A DNA stretch of 22,191 bases from RUG12395 sp034178705 (GTDB lineage: Bacteria; Bacillota; Clostridia; Oscillospirales; CAG-272): positions 1 through 22,191 of the forward strand of contig JAXFQY010000067.1 of NCBI GenBank assembly GCA_034178705.1, read 5' to 3'. Of this stretch, positions 1 through 8,428 are shown in pieces. The position numbers were made by a program, and so were the translations under genes. Positions within the stretch are counted from its first letter, which is position 1. Each line of letters starts with the position of its first letter. Under the pieces are notes generated by a model. The model worked only from the letters and a program-made list of their open reading frames with translations. It made no database searches and was not told the DNA's origin.

Positions 1-249
1 GTCGACGGTCAGCCCATTGATCTTTCCCCAAAGGAATACGATCTGCTCTTCTATCTCATCCGCAACCGCAACATTGCCCTGACCCGCGAAAAGCTGATCT
101 GCGAGGTATGGGGATACGACTTTTACGGCGGAGACCGCACACTTGACACTCATATCAAGCTGCTGAGGAAAAGCCTCGGAAAATATGCAGAACATATTGT
201 TACCCTGCGCGGAACCGGCTACCGCTTTGATGATCCGGTAAGAAAATGA
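1..249 (+). CDS. Response regulator, OmpR/PhoB type, C-terminal DNA-binding part (5' truncated)
   Basis: Frame 1 is open from the first base and ends at TGA 247-249, giving 82 residues. They match the winged-helix output domain of OmpR/PhoB regulators: LSPKEYDLLFYLIRN, then LTREKLICEVWGYDF, then RTLDTHIKLLRKSLG and the closing wing VTLRGTGYRF. The receiver domain with its phospho-acceptor Asp lies outside the window. The stop overlaps the kinase start by 4 bp (ATGA, 246-249), so the two genes are translationally coupled and form one two-component system. The regulated genes are unknown; the overlap makes the partner assignment firm. Confidence 0.93.
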   Translation, partial: VDGQPIDLSPKEYDLLFYLIRNRNIALTREKLICEVWGYDFYGGDRTLDTHIKLLRKSLGKYAEHIVTLRGTGYRFDDPVRK

Positions 250-1784
250 GCAACATTTCATCTAAAAAAACGAAAAAACGCCTTCCTTTGAAATGGAAAA
301 TTTTTTTCTCTTTTGCCGGATTCACTGCCGCCCTGCTGTTGCTGCTTTGGATCTGCCAGATCTGGCTGCTTGACTCCTTTTACTATGCGATAACGCGCCG
401 TAACCTGATCAAATGCGGCTCAACTCTCTCTGAGGAAACTTCCGACAATCTTCAGGTCACTGCAGACAGACTCGCGCTTGAGCATGAGTTGTGCATACTC
501 ATTTTCGATGATACAGGCGGGAGATTGGCAGCTTCGGAAACAACCGGAAGCTGTGTCATACACAAACTCGGCAATGCGAATCTGAATGAACTGTACAACC
601 GCGCGCTTGAGGAAGGCGGTGTATCGGTTGCTCCCGTTATGCTGGACGGAAATTTGGATCGCAAGAATGGCTTTTCCTCGACCCAATCCGATGAGGAAAG
701 CACACCGGGCACACAGCAGAAAATCAAACTCGATCTTTCGCGTCTCGTTTATTCTTCCGTTCTCTCCACACCGGAGGGCGGAAAACGTTTCATCCTTCTC
801 GACTGTCCTCTTTCTCCGGTTTCTGCGATCTCCGATACGCTGCGTATTCAGCTCACTGTGATTTCGCTCATCGGCGCTGTTGCCGCTCTCAGTGCAGCGG
901 TGATTCTGGCACGCCGTCTTTCCCGGCCGATCGTAGGACTTTCGGAAAGCGCGGACCGCCTTGCAGGGGGCGAATATGATACGGAATTCCGCGGAGGCGG
1001 CTGTCGGGAAATCGACGATCTTTCCGCTACCCTCTCCTTTGCCGCAAAGGAGCTTTCCAAAGTTGACCGGATGCAGCGCGAGCTGATTGCCAACATCAGC
1101 CACGATCTCCGCACTCCGCTGACCATGATCTCCGGTTATGTGGAGGTTATGCGTGATATTCCGGGAGAAAACACACCGGAGAATATGCAGGTCATTCTGG
1201 ATGAAACAAATCGCCTTTCCTCCCTCGTCAACGATCTTGTGAATGTTTCCCGCATCCAAAGCGGACAGAAGCAGTATAAGCCTGAGCGCTTCTCTTTGAC
1301 AGAGGCTGTCCGCACCACGGTGCAACGATTTACAAAGCTGAACGAATGCAAAGGATATCGCTTCCGTTTTTCGGCCGCCGAAAACACGGTGGTCTTTGCC
1401 GATAAAGGCGGAATCCTTCAGGTGCTTTACAATCTGATCGGCAACGCCGTAAACTACTCCGGCAACGATAAAACCGTTACTGTCCTTCAGACAACCGTGA
1501 ACGGAAGCGTCCGTATCGACATCTGCGACACAGGAGAAGGAATCCCGGAAAGTGAGCTTCCGAACATCTGGAATCGTTATTACCGCGGGGAACAGTCCAA
1601 TCACCGCCGGGGGGTCGGCGGATCCGGAATCGGTCTCTCGGTTGTCAAAAGCGTTCTGGATGCCCATCACGCGCCCTACGGCGTCATCAGCCAGGAAGGA
1701 AAAGGCAGCGACTTCTGGTTTTCCCTTCCTGCCGTTTCGATAGAGGAGACTTCAGAGGAGTCGGATTCTTCTCATCTGAAATAA
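246..1784 (+). CDS. Membrane sensor histidine kinase
   Basis: A 512-residue class I sensor kinase. Residues 17-42 form TM1 after a basic N-terminus, 43-200 are a probable extracytoplasmic sensor region, and about 201-222 form TM2. A HAMP linker follows (RRLSRPIVGLSESADRLAGG), then the dimerisation domain with H-box IANISHDLRTPL (phospho-acceptor His286). The ATPase domain has N-box Asn400 (NLIGNAVNYS), G1 DTGEGI (428-433) and G2 GGSGIGL (458-464). All catalytic motifs are intact. It phosphorylates the regulator encoded just upstream (4-bp overlap). The sensor region matches no ligand domain I recognise, so the stimulus is unknown. A strong hairpin terminator starts at the stop codon. Confidence 0.95.
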   Translation: MSNISSKKTKKRLPLKWKIFFSFAGFTAALLLLLWICQIWLLDSFYYAITRRNLIKCGSTLSEETSDNLQVTADRLALEHELCILIFDDTGGRLAASETTGSCVIHKLGNANLNELYNRALEEGGVSVAPVMLDGNLDRKNGFSSTQSDEESTPGTQQKIKLDLSRLVYSSVLSTPEGGKRFILLDCPLSPVSAISDTLRIQLTVISLIGAVAALSAAVILARRLSRPIVGLSESADRLAGGEYDTEFRGGGCREIDDLSATLSFAAKELSKVDRMQRELIANISHDLRTPLTMISGYVEVMRDIPGENTPENMQVILDETNRLSSLVNDLVNVSRIQSGQKQYKPERFSLTEAVRTTVQRFTKLNECKGYRFRFSAAENTVVFADKGGILQVLYNLIGNAVNYSGNDKTVTVLQTTVNGSVRIDICDTGEGIPESELPNIWNRYYRGEQSNHRRGVGGSGIGLSVVKSVLDAHHAPYGVISQEGKGSDFWFSLPAVSIEETSEESDSSHLK

Positions 1785-1825
1785 AAAAGTGCCGCTGCAA
1801 GCCCTCTGTTTGCAGCGGCACTTTT
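1784..1825. terminator. Bidirectional hairpin terminator between kinase and LysR genes
   Basis: A perfect 17-bp inverted repeat (1784-1800 pairs with 1809-1825) around an 8-nt loop. The GC-rich core GTGCCGCTGCAA is flanked by A's on the left and T's on the right, so it works as an intrinsic terminator in both directions. It serves the convergent kinase (+) and LysR (-) genes. Confidence 0.92.
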
Positions 1826-1839
1826 TACCGTCCGTAAAA

Positions 1840-2742
1840 TCATTCAGATTCTTTTGCAGGATTTCCCGCTCCCTGCTCAAGTTCCAGAACCAGCCTCCAA
1901 AACAGAACAGCCGGTTCGGGAAGTGCCCGGCGATCCGGGCAAACAAGGGCAATCTCCGAAGAAAGAGCCGGTTCCGCCAGAGGAAACATACGAAGCTCCG
2001 ATTCCGAAGCGGAAGGAAGAGCCGAAGCATGCAGCAAACTGACGCCGAGTCCTCTGCGGGCCAGCTGCAGCGTCATACCTGCGTCATCATTGACACAACA
2101 GACATCCGGGGTGATACCGGCGGACTCAAAAGCCGTCTCAATCAGTTTCTGCCAGCGTCGGTAAATAATCAGCGGTACACCGGCAAGATCCTTCAGGGAA
2201 AGCGCCTCAGGCGTTCCGGAAAAAAACGCGGCCTTTCCGACAGCGGAAATCTGTTCGCGGTGCAGATAGGAAACGTCAAGCCCGGTAGCGCTGAAGGGGG
2301 TCCGGGTGATCGCCATATCAATCTCCCGGGTACGAAGGCGCTCCAAAAGCTGATAGGTATTCGCGCTGAAGACGGAAAGCCGGACTCCGGGAACTTTTCC
2401 GTGATAGGCCTCGATCCAGTCCGAAAACAAGGTTCCCTGAACGGAGGATATCACACCGATTCGCAGAACCCCGGCGGTTCCGAGCCGATAATCGGACATT
2501 TCCCTTCTCGCATCATCACAGAGAGCAAGAATTCCAGTCGCCCTTCGGTACATATGCTGCCCCGCATCGGTCAGGCAAAGTGTTCTTCCCTCCCGCCGGA
2601 AAAGCTTACAGCCAAGCTCTTCTTCCAGGGCATGAAGCTGCATTGTAAGCGGCGGCTGCGTCATATGCAGTTTTTCTGCCGCTGCCGTTACTGTTTTTTC
2701 CTCCACTGCGGTCACAAAATAAATCAGCTGCCGAATCTCCAT
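1840..2742 (-). CDS. LysR-family transcriptional regulator
   Basis: A 300-residue LTTR of normal family length. The N-terminal winged HTH (about residues 1-60) has the typical sequence: MEIRQLIYFVTAVEEKTVTA, then AAEKLHMTQPPLTMQLHALE, then LGCKLFRREGR. A two-lobed periplasmic-binding-protein-like effector domain starts around residue 90 (VLRIGVISSVQG). GGAG lies 5 nt before the ATG. The gene is divergent from the ABC exporter at 2860, with about 117 bp between start codons and overlapping promoters. By the usual LTTR pattern it probably controls that exporter and itself. The inducer cannot be read from the sequence. Confidence 0.93.
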   Translation of the reverse strand: MEIRQLIYFVTAVEEKTVTAAAEKLHMTQPPLTMQLHALEEELGCKLFRREGRTLCLTDAGQHMYRRATGILALCDDARREMSDYRLGTAGVLRIGVISSVQGTLFSDWIEAYHGKVPGVRLSVFSANTYQLLERLRTREIDMAITRTPFSATGLDVSYLHREQISAVGKAAFFSGTPEALSLKDLAGVPLIIYRRWQKLIETAFESAGITPDVCCVNDDAGMTLQLARRGLGVSLLHASALPSASESELRMFPLAEPALSSEIALVCPDRRALPEPAVLFWRLVLELEQGAGNPAKESE

Positions 2743-2772
2743 AGCAACTCCGATTCATACATAATATATATA

Positions 2773-2800
2773 ATTATATATAAAAATATATATTTGTCAA
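2773..2800 (-). promoter_or_regulatory. Predicted LysR-gene promoter
   Basis: On the minus strand: -35 TTGACA (2795-2800), 16-nt spacer, -10 TATAAT (2773-2778), all within an extremely AT-rich tract (2757-2795). The -35 occupies nearly the same bases as the opposing exporter promoter's -35. Confidence 0.65.
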
Positions 2801-2822
2801 TATCTGTTTTCTGTGATATGAT
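2794..2822 (+). promoter_or_regulatory. Predicted ABC exporter promoter
   Basis: -35 TTGTCA (2794-2799), 17-nt spacer, -10 TATGAT (2817-2822), followed by GGAGG shortly before the ATG at 2860. It shares five bases of its -35 with the opposing LysR-gene promoter. Confidence 0.72.
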
Positions 2823-2859
2823 GAACGGGAACAAATGAAATCCGAATCGGAGGGCTTTT

Positions 2860-4584
2860 ATGCGGCATCTTCTTCCCTATCTGAAAAAATACCGCCTGCA
2901 AACAATTCTGGCACCGCTATTCAAAATGCTGGAAGCCTGCTTCGATCTGACCGTTCCTATGATTGTAGCCGATATCATCGATCTCGGAATTACAAACAAT
3001 AACAGGCAGATCATTGTTTCACGTTTTTTCCTGCTTCTTACCATGGCGCTGCTCGGACTGATTTGCAGCTTCGCCGCCCAGTATTTCGCTGCACGCGCAG
3101 CGGTCGGAACAGCTACCGGATTGCGAAGGGATTTGCTCCAAAAGATTCAATCCCTCAGCTTTACCGAACTGGATCTGGTCGGAACCTCCACACTGATTAC
3201 CCGCATGACAAGCGATGTCAACCAAGTCCAAAACGGGTTGAACATGTTTCTCCGGCTCTTCCTGCGCAGCCCGTTCATTGTTTTTGGCTCGATGATTCTT
3301 GCTTTTGCCATCAACGCACAGATTGCCCTGATTTTTGTCGCCGTTATTCTTGTCCTTTTTGCGATCGTTTTCGGAATTCTCCGCCTGACCGCCCCGAAAT
3401 ATGAAGCGGTTCAGCGCGGTCTCGATGCGGTAACCGGAGCAACACGCGAAGATCTGAACGGTGTGCGCGTAATCCGCGCCTTCGGCAGAGAGAAAGAACA
3501 AAACGAGCGCTTTGTTGAAACCAATTCCCGTCTTCTCAACGCACAGCTGTACGTCGGGCGGATCGCCGCTTGGATGAATCCGCTTACCTACGCCGTCATC
3601 AATACCGGAATCATTCTGATTCTCTGGCTCGGGGCCAATCGAGTGAACGGAGCTCTGCTTTGCTCCGGGGATGTGATCGCGCTGATTAACTACATCAGTC
3701 AGATTCTTGTGGAACTTGTGAAGCTGGCCAACCTTGTTGTTTTGCTCGGAAAATCCGCCTCCGGCATGAAACGGATCGGTCAGATTCTTGACACGGAAAG
3801 TTCCATGTCCTTTTCCGGCACGGAACAGGGAATCCCCGTCGCCCCGCTGCTGCGTTTCGACCGTGTTTCGCTGCGCTATGCCGATGCCGGTGCCGATTCG
3901 CTGACCGATATTTCCTTTACAGCGGAACGCGGAGAAACCATCGGTATCATCGGCGGAACGGGAAGCGGCAAATCCTCCCTTGTTCATTTGATGACCCGTT
4001 TTTACGACGCAACGGAGGGCTGTGTCTTTCTGAAGGGAGTACCGATTTCCTCCCTCTCCCGTTCCGCACTTCTTTCCTCCGTCGCAATTGTCGATCAGAA
4101 GCCCCGGTTATTTTCCGGTACCATCCGCTCCAATCTTCTGTGGGGTGCGCCTGATGCAACGGACGATGAGCTATGGGCGGCACTGGAAACGGCACAGGCT
4201 GCGGATTTTGTCCGTGCAAAACCGGAAGGACTGGAGGAGAGAGTACTCCAGGGCGGATCCAACTTTTCCGGCGGGCAGAAACAGCGTCTGACCATCGCCC
4301 GTGCCCTTCTCTGCCATGCGGATATTCTGATTCTTGATGACAGCACCTCTGCGCTTGACTATGCCACAGATGCCGCTCTCCGGCGCGCGCTGAAGCGGCT
4401 GCCAGCAGATATGACGATCATCCTTGTCAGCCAGAGGGCAGGCTCGATTTCTCATGCGGATCGCATTCTTGTGCTTGACGACGGCAGACTTGTCGGCTGC
4501 GGAAGGCACGAGGAGCTGCTGCAAAGCTGTGTGGTTTACCGTGAAATCTGTGAAAGCCAGTTCGGTTCGGAGGAGAAAAAATGA
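2860..4584 (+). CDS. ABC exporter half-transporter, degenerate-site subunit
   Basis: A 574-residue fusion of an ABC transmembrane domain (about 1-310, six TM helices starting at LPYLKKYRLQTILAPLFKML) and a nucleotide-binding domain. Walker A is GGTGSGKSS (365-373), the signature FSGGQ (469-473), Walker B ILILDD. Two catalytic positions are altered: Asp494 replaces the catalytic Glu, and Gln525 replaces the H-loop His (LVSQRAGS). This is the known mark of the degenerate subunit in heterodimeric exporters such as TM287/288, BmrCD and LmrCD. The next gene overlaps by 4 bp and has intact residues, so the two products should pair in the membrane. The substrate is a lipid, drug or peptide by family; it cannot be told further. 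Probably LysR-regulated. Confidence 0.94.
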   Translation: MRHLLPYLKKYRLQTILAPLFKMLEACFDLTVPMIVADIIDLGITNNNRQIIVSRFFLLLTMALLGLICSFAAQYFAARAAVGTATGLRRDLLQKIQSLSFTELDLVGTSTLITRMTSDVNQVQNGLNMFLRLFLRSPFIVFGSMILAFAINAQIALIFVAVILVLFAIVFGILRLTAPKYEAVQRGLDAVTGATREDLNGVRVIRAFGREKEQNERFVETNSRLLNAQLYVGRIAAWMNPLTYAVINTGIILILWLGANRVNGALLCSGDVIALINYISQILVELVKLANLVVLLGKSASGMKRIGQILDTESSMSFSGTEQGIPVAPLLRFDRVSLRYADAGADSLTDISFTAERGETIGIIGGTGSGKSSLVHLMTRFYDATEGCVFLKGVPISSLSRSALLSSVAIVDQKPRLFSGTIRSNLLWGAPDATDDELWAALETAQAADFVRAKPEGLEERVLQGGSNFSGGQKQRLTIARALLCHADILILDDSTSALDYATDAALRRALKRLPADMTIILVSQRAGSISHADRILVLDDGRLVGCGRHEELLQSCVVYREICESQFGSEEKK

Positions 4585-6314
4585 AGAAGAAAACCGTTCG
4601 TCGCGTCCTCGCGCTGATTCGGCCGTATCGCATCACAGTCGCGGGCAGTCTGTTTTTCGCACTTATCAGCGCCGCCGCTCAGCTCCTCATCCCTGTTTTT
4701 TCCGGGAATGCAATCGATGCCATGATCGGGGAGGGGCAGGTTACGTTTTCCTTGGTCACGCGCGCAATTCTCCTGATTGCCGTGACGGCGCTGCTCGGTG
4801 CCGCGGCCCAAAGGCTGCTTGCTCTCTGCAACAACCGTATTACTTTCTCGGTTTCTCGGGATCTCCGCAACCGGCTCAGCTCGAAGTTTCACAAGCTTCC
4901 CCTCTCCTATCTTGACACTCATCCGTCCGGTGACACGGTCAGCAGAATGGTATCGGATGTTGACACCTTTGCAGACGGACTTCTCATGGGCTTCACTCAG
5001 CTTTTCACCGGTGTCATCACCATTGCCGCCACGCTTGGAATCATGCTTTTTCTCAATCCTGTCATTGCCCTTGCCGTTGTTGTTCTGACCCCTCTTTCTA
5101 TCTTTGTCGCCCGTTTTATCGCCACTCGGACCAGTCGCTACTTCCGGGAGCAGGCGGCAGTCCGCGGAGAGGAAACCGCATTGATCAACGAACTGACCGA
5201 GGGGCAAAGGGTTGTACGCGCTTTCGGACATGAGAAGGAAAGCCTGGCACAGTTTGACGAGGTGAACAACAGACTGGAAAAAGCATCGCTCAATGCCACC
5301 TTTTTCTCCAGCCTGACGAATCCGAGCACCCGTCTTGTCAACAATCTTGTCTATGCAGTGGTTGCGCTGATCAGTGCTCTGTTCGCCGTTGCAGGCAGAA
5401 TCACCGTTGGACAGCTCAGTGTTTTTCTCAGCTATGCGTCTCAATACGCGAAGCCCTTCAATGAAATCAGTGGGGTGATCACGGAGCTGCAAAACGCTCT
5501 CACCTGTGCGGCGCGGGTCTTTGTCCTTTTGGATGAACCGGAGGAGACCCCCGATCCCGCACAGCCGGAAACCCCTCCGGCAGAGGGCAGAGTTACGCTT
5601 CGCGATGTTTCCTTCCGCTATATTCCGGAGCGTCCACTGATCGATGACTTGTCACTTGCCGTTTCCCCCGGGCAGCGCATTGCGATCGTAGGTCCCACAG
5701 GCTGCGGAAAAACAACGCTGATCAATCTGCTGATGCGCTTCTATGATGTAAACGGCGGCAGCATCGAAGTAGACGGCACCGATGTCCGCCACATGACACG
5801 CGCCGATCTTCGTTCGCGCTATGGCATGGTTCTCCAGGATACCTGGCTTTCTTCCGGTACAGTCCGGGAGAACATTGCTTTCGGGAAACCGGAAGCTTCA
5901 GACGAGGAGATCGTTGCGGCAGCAAAGGCCGCACATGCCGACTCCTTTATCCGCAGACTGCCCCAAGGCTATGAAACGGTCATTCGCGAAAACGGTGCCA
6001 ATCTTTCCGCCGGTCAGCGCCAGCTGCTCTGTATTGCGCGGGCCATGCTTGCCTTACCCCATATGCTGATTCTCGACGAGGCAACCTCTTCCATTGATAC
6101 CCGCACCGAGGCGAAGATCCAATCTGCCTTTGCCGAAATGATGAAAGGACGCACCTCCTTTATTGTTGCCCATCGACTGTCTACCATCCGGGAGGCAGAT
6201 GTCATTCTTGTCATGAAGGACGGGCATGTCATCGAGCAGGGAAACCACGAATTTCTGCTGAAGAAGAACGGCTTCTATGCCGATCTTTACAACAGTCAGT
6301 TCAGCGCCTCCTGA
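4581..6314 (+). CDS. ABC exporter half-transporter, catalytically complete subunit
   Basis: A 577-residue TMD-NBD half-transporter that starts inside the previous gene's stop (ATGA). Residues 1-320 hold six TM segments, and the coupling region includes LINELTEGQRVVRAFGHEKE. The NBD has Walker A GPTGCGKTT (371-379), Walker B MLILDE with catalytic Glu500, and H-loop His531 (IVAHRLST). Its signature is LSAGQ (475-479) rather than LSGGQ. In a head-to-tail dimer that signature faces the degenerate Walker motifs of the upstream subunit, so the two oddities fall in the same ATP site. The other site should hydrolyse normally. The partner is certain from coupling; the exported substrate is unknown. 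Confidence 0.94.
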   Translation: MKKKTVRRVLALIRPYRITVAGSLFFALISAAAQLLIPVFSGNAIDAMIGEGQVTFSLVTRAILLIAVTALLGAAAQRLLALCNNRITFSVSRDLRNRLSSKFHKLPLSYLDTHPSGDTVSRMVSDVDTFADGLLMGFTQLFTGVITIAATLGIMLFLNPVIALAVVVLTPLSIFVARFIATRTSRYFREQAAVRGEETALINELTEGQRVVRAFGHEKESLAQFDEVNNRLEKASLNATFFSSLTNPSTRLVNNLVYAVVALISALFAVAGRITVGQLSVFLSYASQYAKPFNEISGVITELQNALTCAARVFVLLDEPEETPDPAQPETPPAEGRVTLRDVSFRYIPERPLIDDLSLAVSPGQRIAIVGPTGCGKTTLINLLMRFYDVNGGSIEVDGTDVRHMTRADLRSRYGMVLQDTWLSSGTVRENIAFGKPEASDEEIVAAAKAAHADSFIRRLPQGYETVIRENGANLSAGQRQLLCIARAMLALPHMLILDEATSSIDTRTEAKIQSAFAEMMKGRTSFIVAHRLSTIREADVILVMKDGHVIEQGNHEFLLKKNGFYADLYNSQFSAS

Positions 6315-6398
6315 GTCTTTCTACGAAAAATCAGAAAATGGCTTGGATCCATCAACGATCCGTACCGGAATTCCCATCTTCCGCGAAAGGAAACACAC

Positions 6399-6905
6399 AT
6401 GAATAACATCGTTCTGATCGGCATGCCTGCATCCGGAAAAAGCACCGTCGGGGTCCTGCTTGCCAAGGCGCTTCTTTATGACTTTCTGGACACCGACCTC
6501 ATTCTGCAGCTTCGCTGCGGCATGAGCCTCTGCCGGTATATTGAAAAACACGGAACCGACGCCTTTATTCATTTTGAGGAGGAGACAATTTCCGCTCTTC
6601 AAGTCGCCCCTTCCTCTGCCGGCACGGTAATTGCAACCGGCGGCAGTGTTGTTTACGGAGAACGCGCAATGCAGCACCTTGCGAAATGCGCAAAAATCGT
6701 CTATCTGCGCGCGCCGATCGAAGAGCTCCGTGCGAGAATCGGAAATATCCGAAGCCGCGGCGTTGTCCTGACACACGGCTCAACTCTTGACGATCTGTTC
6801 TCCGAACGGCAGCCGCTTTATGAACGCTATGCACAGATCACAGTCGATACGGCAAAAAAATCTCCTGAGCAAATCGTATCTGAGCTTCTCGCCGATATCC
6901 GATAA
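6399..6905 (+). CDS. Shikimate-kinase-like P-loop kinase with altered acceptor site
   Basis: A 168-residue protein of shikimate kinase size and fold. It has Walker A GMPASGKST (8-16), the acidic DTD (31-33), an adenine/LID-region Arg120, and SERQPLYERYA with Arg137. Two substrate-pocket signatures are changed. The FRxRE-type motif that carries the shikimate-binding Arg in AroK/AroL reads AFIHFEE here (Ile57 at the Arg position). The GGG turn reads GGS (81-83). It may therefore phosphorylate something else or bind shikimate differently, and I withhold aroK. The RBS is a GAAAGGA-type site before the ATG. It lies 84 bp after the exporter genes and is followed by a terminator; no other aromatic-pathway gene is nearby. 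Confidence 0.78.
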   Translation: MNNIVLIGMPASGKSTVGVLLAKALLYDFLDTDLILQLRCGMSLCRYIEKHGTDAFIHFEEETISALQVAPSSAGTVIATGGSVVYGERAMQHLAKCAKIVYLRAPIEELRARIGNIRSRGVVLTHGSTLDDLFSERQPLYERYAQITVDTAKKSPEQIVSELLADIR

Positions 6906-6911
6906 AAATTC

Positions 6912-6956
6912 AAAAATCCCGGAAACGCGGGTGTTACCGCATTCTCCGGGATTTTT
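6912..6956. terminator. Bidirectional hairpin terminator
   Basis: A 12-bp inverted repeat (6912-6923 with 6945-6956, AAAAATCCCGGA/TCCGGGATTTTT) with T-tracts on both sides. It ends the kinase gene (+) and the convergent hydrolase operon (-). Confidence 0.9.
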
Positions 6957-6976
6957 ACATCCGCTTCAAACGGAAG

Positions 6977-8419
6977 TCAGATTTCAATGGCTTTTGCCGA
7001 TTCATTTTCGGGGATCGGGCAGACATAACCGCCGGCTGCCCGTTCGGAAAACTCCCTCCGTATCGGGGCGAGAAGCTCCGGATTCTCAAAAAGCTCCACT
7101 GCTGTGGCAGCCAACACACAGCCGGCAGCGAGCAGACCCTTATGCCCGATCGATGTTTTTCCGCAGGACACATTCTGCCAACTGTGACCGGGCGCTCCGG
7201 ACGGAAAGCATACGGTATTCAGCTGCACTGCCGGTGTCTGCCAGGAAACATCACCGACATCGGTGGATCCGGGAGAAAACGCATCGCCGGAATAAAGCGG
7301 AGAAACGAAATCATTCAGCGGCTTCTTCCCGCCGTCCGACAGGGTTTCAATCTGTTGCTTCATCGCCTCATCAAAGCGCGCGGCAAGCGTCGGCAGCCCG
7401 TGCACCGTATAGGTCGAACGCAAGGTCTCGGCATATGCCCTCTCCTCATCGGTATAGGAAGGAACTCCGATCTCACAAAGGTTACGGTAGAGCAGCGCCT
7501 CCAGGGCGTGATTCGGAAGCGTTCCGGAGCAACCGTCAATGAAGACCCGCTCATAGCTTGTTTCGGTCATCATTGCCGCACCGTCCGCAATCCGGTCGAC
7601 CCGCGCCTGCAAAGCAAGGGCGTCTTTTACCAGTTTGGAGCGTACCATATAAAGCACCGATGCCGTCGGTTGGACAACATTCGGAGACAGGCCGCCGCCG
7701 TCTACAATCGCATAGTGAATCCGCGCATCGTCCTTTGTATGCTCCCGCAGATACTGTACACCCGTATTCATCAGCTCCACGGCGTCCAGCGCGCTTCTCC
7801 CATCCTCCGGATCTCCCGCTGCATGCGCAGCGACACCTTTGAAGCGATACAGAACCTGGATACAGGAATTGCAGGTGCCTGTTGTAACCTGATTGCAGTC
7901 GTCGGGATGCCAGGTCAGCGCACAGTCAAGCCCATACCACAGCTTCTCTTTCGCCATAAAAGCTTTTCCGGCGCCTCCCTCCTCTCCGGGGGTGCCGTAG
8001 AAAATAACAGTCCCGCTTTTTCCGGTTTCCTCCAAAAAGCGTTTTACACCGTAAGCGGCGGCCAGTGAGCCCGCACCGAGCATGTTATGTCCGCAGCCGT
8101 GCCCCGAGCCGTTTTTGACAAGTTCCTTGCGCTCCACCGCTCCGCCTTCCTGCGAAAGGCCGGACAGCGCGTCGAATTCACCGAGGATTCCGATAACAGG
8201 ACGCCCCGTGCCGTAGCTTCCCGAAAAAGCGGTGGGGATGCCGCAAAGATTTTTTTCGACACGGAAGCCGAGTTTTTTCAAAACGGAGCAGTATTCCTCA
8301 GCGGAGCGGAATTCCTTCAGGGAAAGCTCAGCCAGTTCCCAGATTTTATCCGACAGGTCACAGAAAACCTGCCCCTTCTCTTTGATCGCGTCAAGGGCGA
8401 TCTTTTTTTCTTCTGTCAT
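6977..8419 (-). CDS. M20-family amidohydrolase, AbgB-like (p-aminobenzoyl-glutamate hydrolase subunit B type)
   Basis: 480 residues from the ATG at 8419; a GTG directly before it (8422) would give 481, the length of E. coli AbgB. M20 metal-site motifs are in order: GEFDALSG (about 81-88), GCGHNMLG (about 109-116), GTPGEEGG (about 143-150) and TWHPDD (about 170-175). An M20 dimerisation/lid region follows (FKGVAAHAAGDPEDGRSALD). The family removes acyl groups from amino acids or small peptides, for example p-aminobenzoyl-glutamate. It lies 9 bp after the ABC ATPase gene in the same operon, so its substrate is probably what the importer brings in. No AbgA partner is visible in the window. The substrate is inferred, not shown. 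Confidence 0.87.
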   Translation of the reverse strand: MTEEKKIALDAIKEKGQVFCDLSDKIWELAELSLKEFRSAEEYCSVLKKLGFRVEKNLCGIPTAFSGSYGTGRPVIGILGEFDALSGLSQEGGAVERKELVKNGSGHGCGHNMLGAGSLAAAYGVKRFLEETGKSGTVIFYGTPGEEGGAGKAFMAKEKLWYGLDCALTWHPDDCNQVTTGTCNSCIQVLYRFKGVAAHAAGDPEDGRSALDAVELMNTGVQYLREHTKDDARIHYAIVDGGGLSPNVVQPTASVLYMVRSKLVKDALALQARVDRIADGAAMMTETSYERVFIDGCSGTLPNHALEALLYRNLCEIGVPSYTDEERAYAETLRSTYTVHGLPTLAARFDEAMKQQIETLSDGGKKPLNDFVSPLYSGDAFSPGSTDVGDVSWQTPAVQLNTVCFPSGAPGHSWQNVSCGKTSIGHKGLLAAGCVLAATAVELFENPELLAPIRREFSERAAGGYVCPIPENESAKAIEI

Positions 8420-8428
8420 CACTCTTAC

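Noticed and set aside
420..1670. Long minus-strand open frame (416 codons) inside the sensor kinase gene
   Set aside because: It lies fully antisense to a kinase with all motifs intact; its translation has low complexity and no domain, and no ribosome binding site. It is a shadow frame.
1789..2838. Plus-strand open frame of 349 codons opposite the LysR gene
   Set aside because: It starts inside a terminator hairpin and is antisense to an unambiguous LysR protein; composition is non-protein-like (Arg, Gln and Ser rich).
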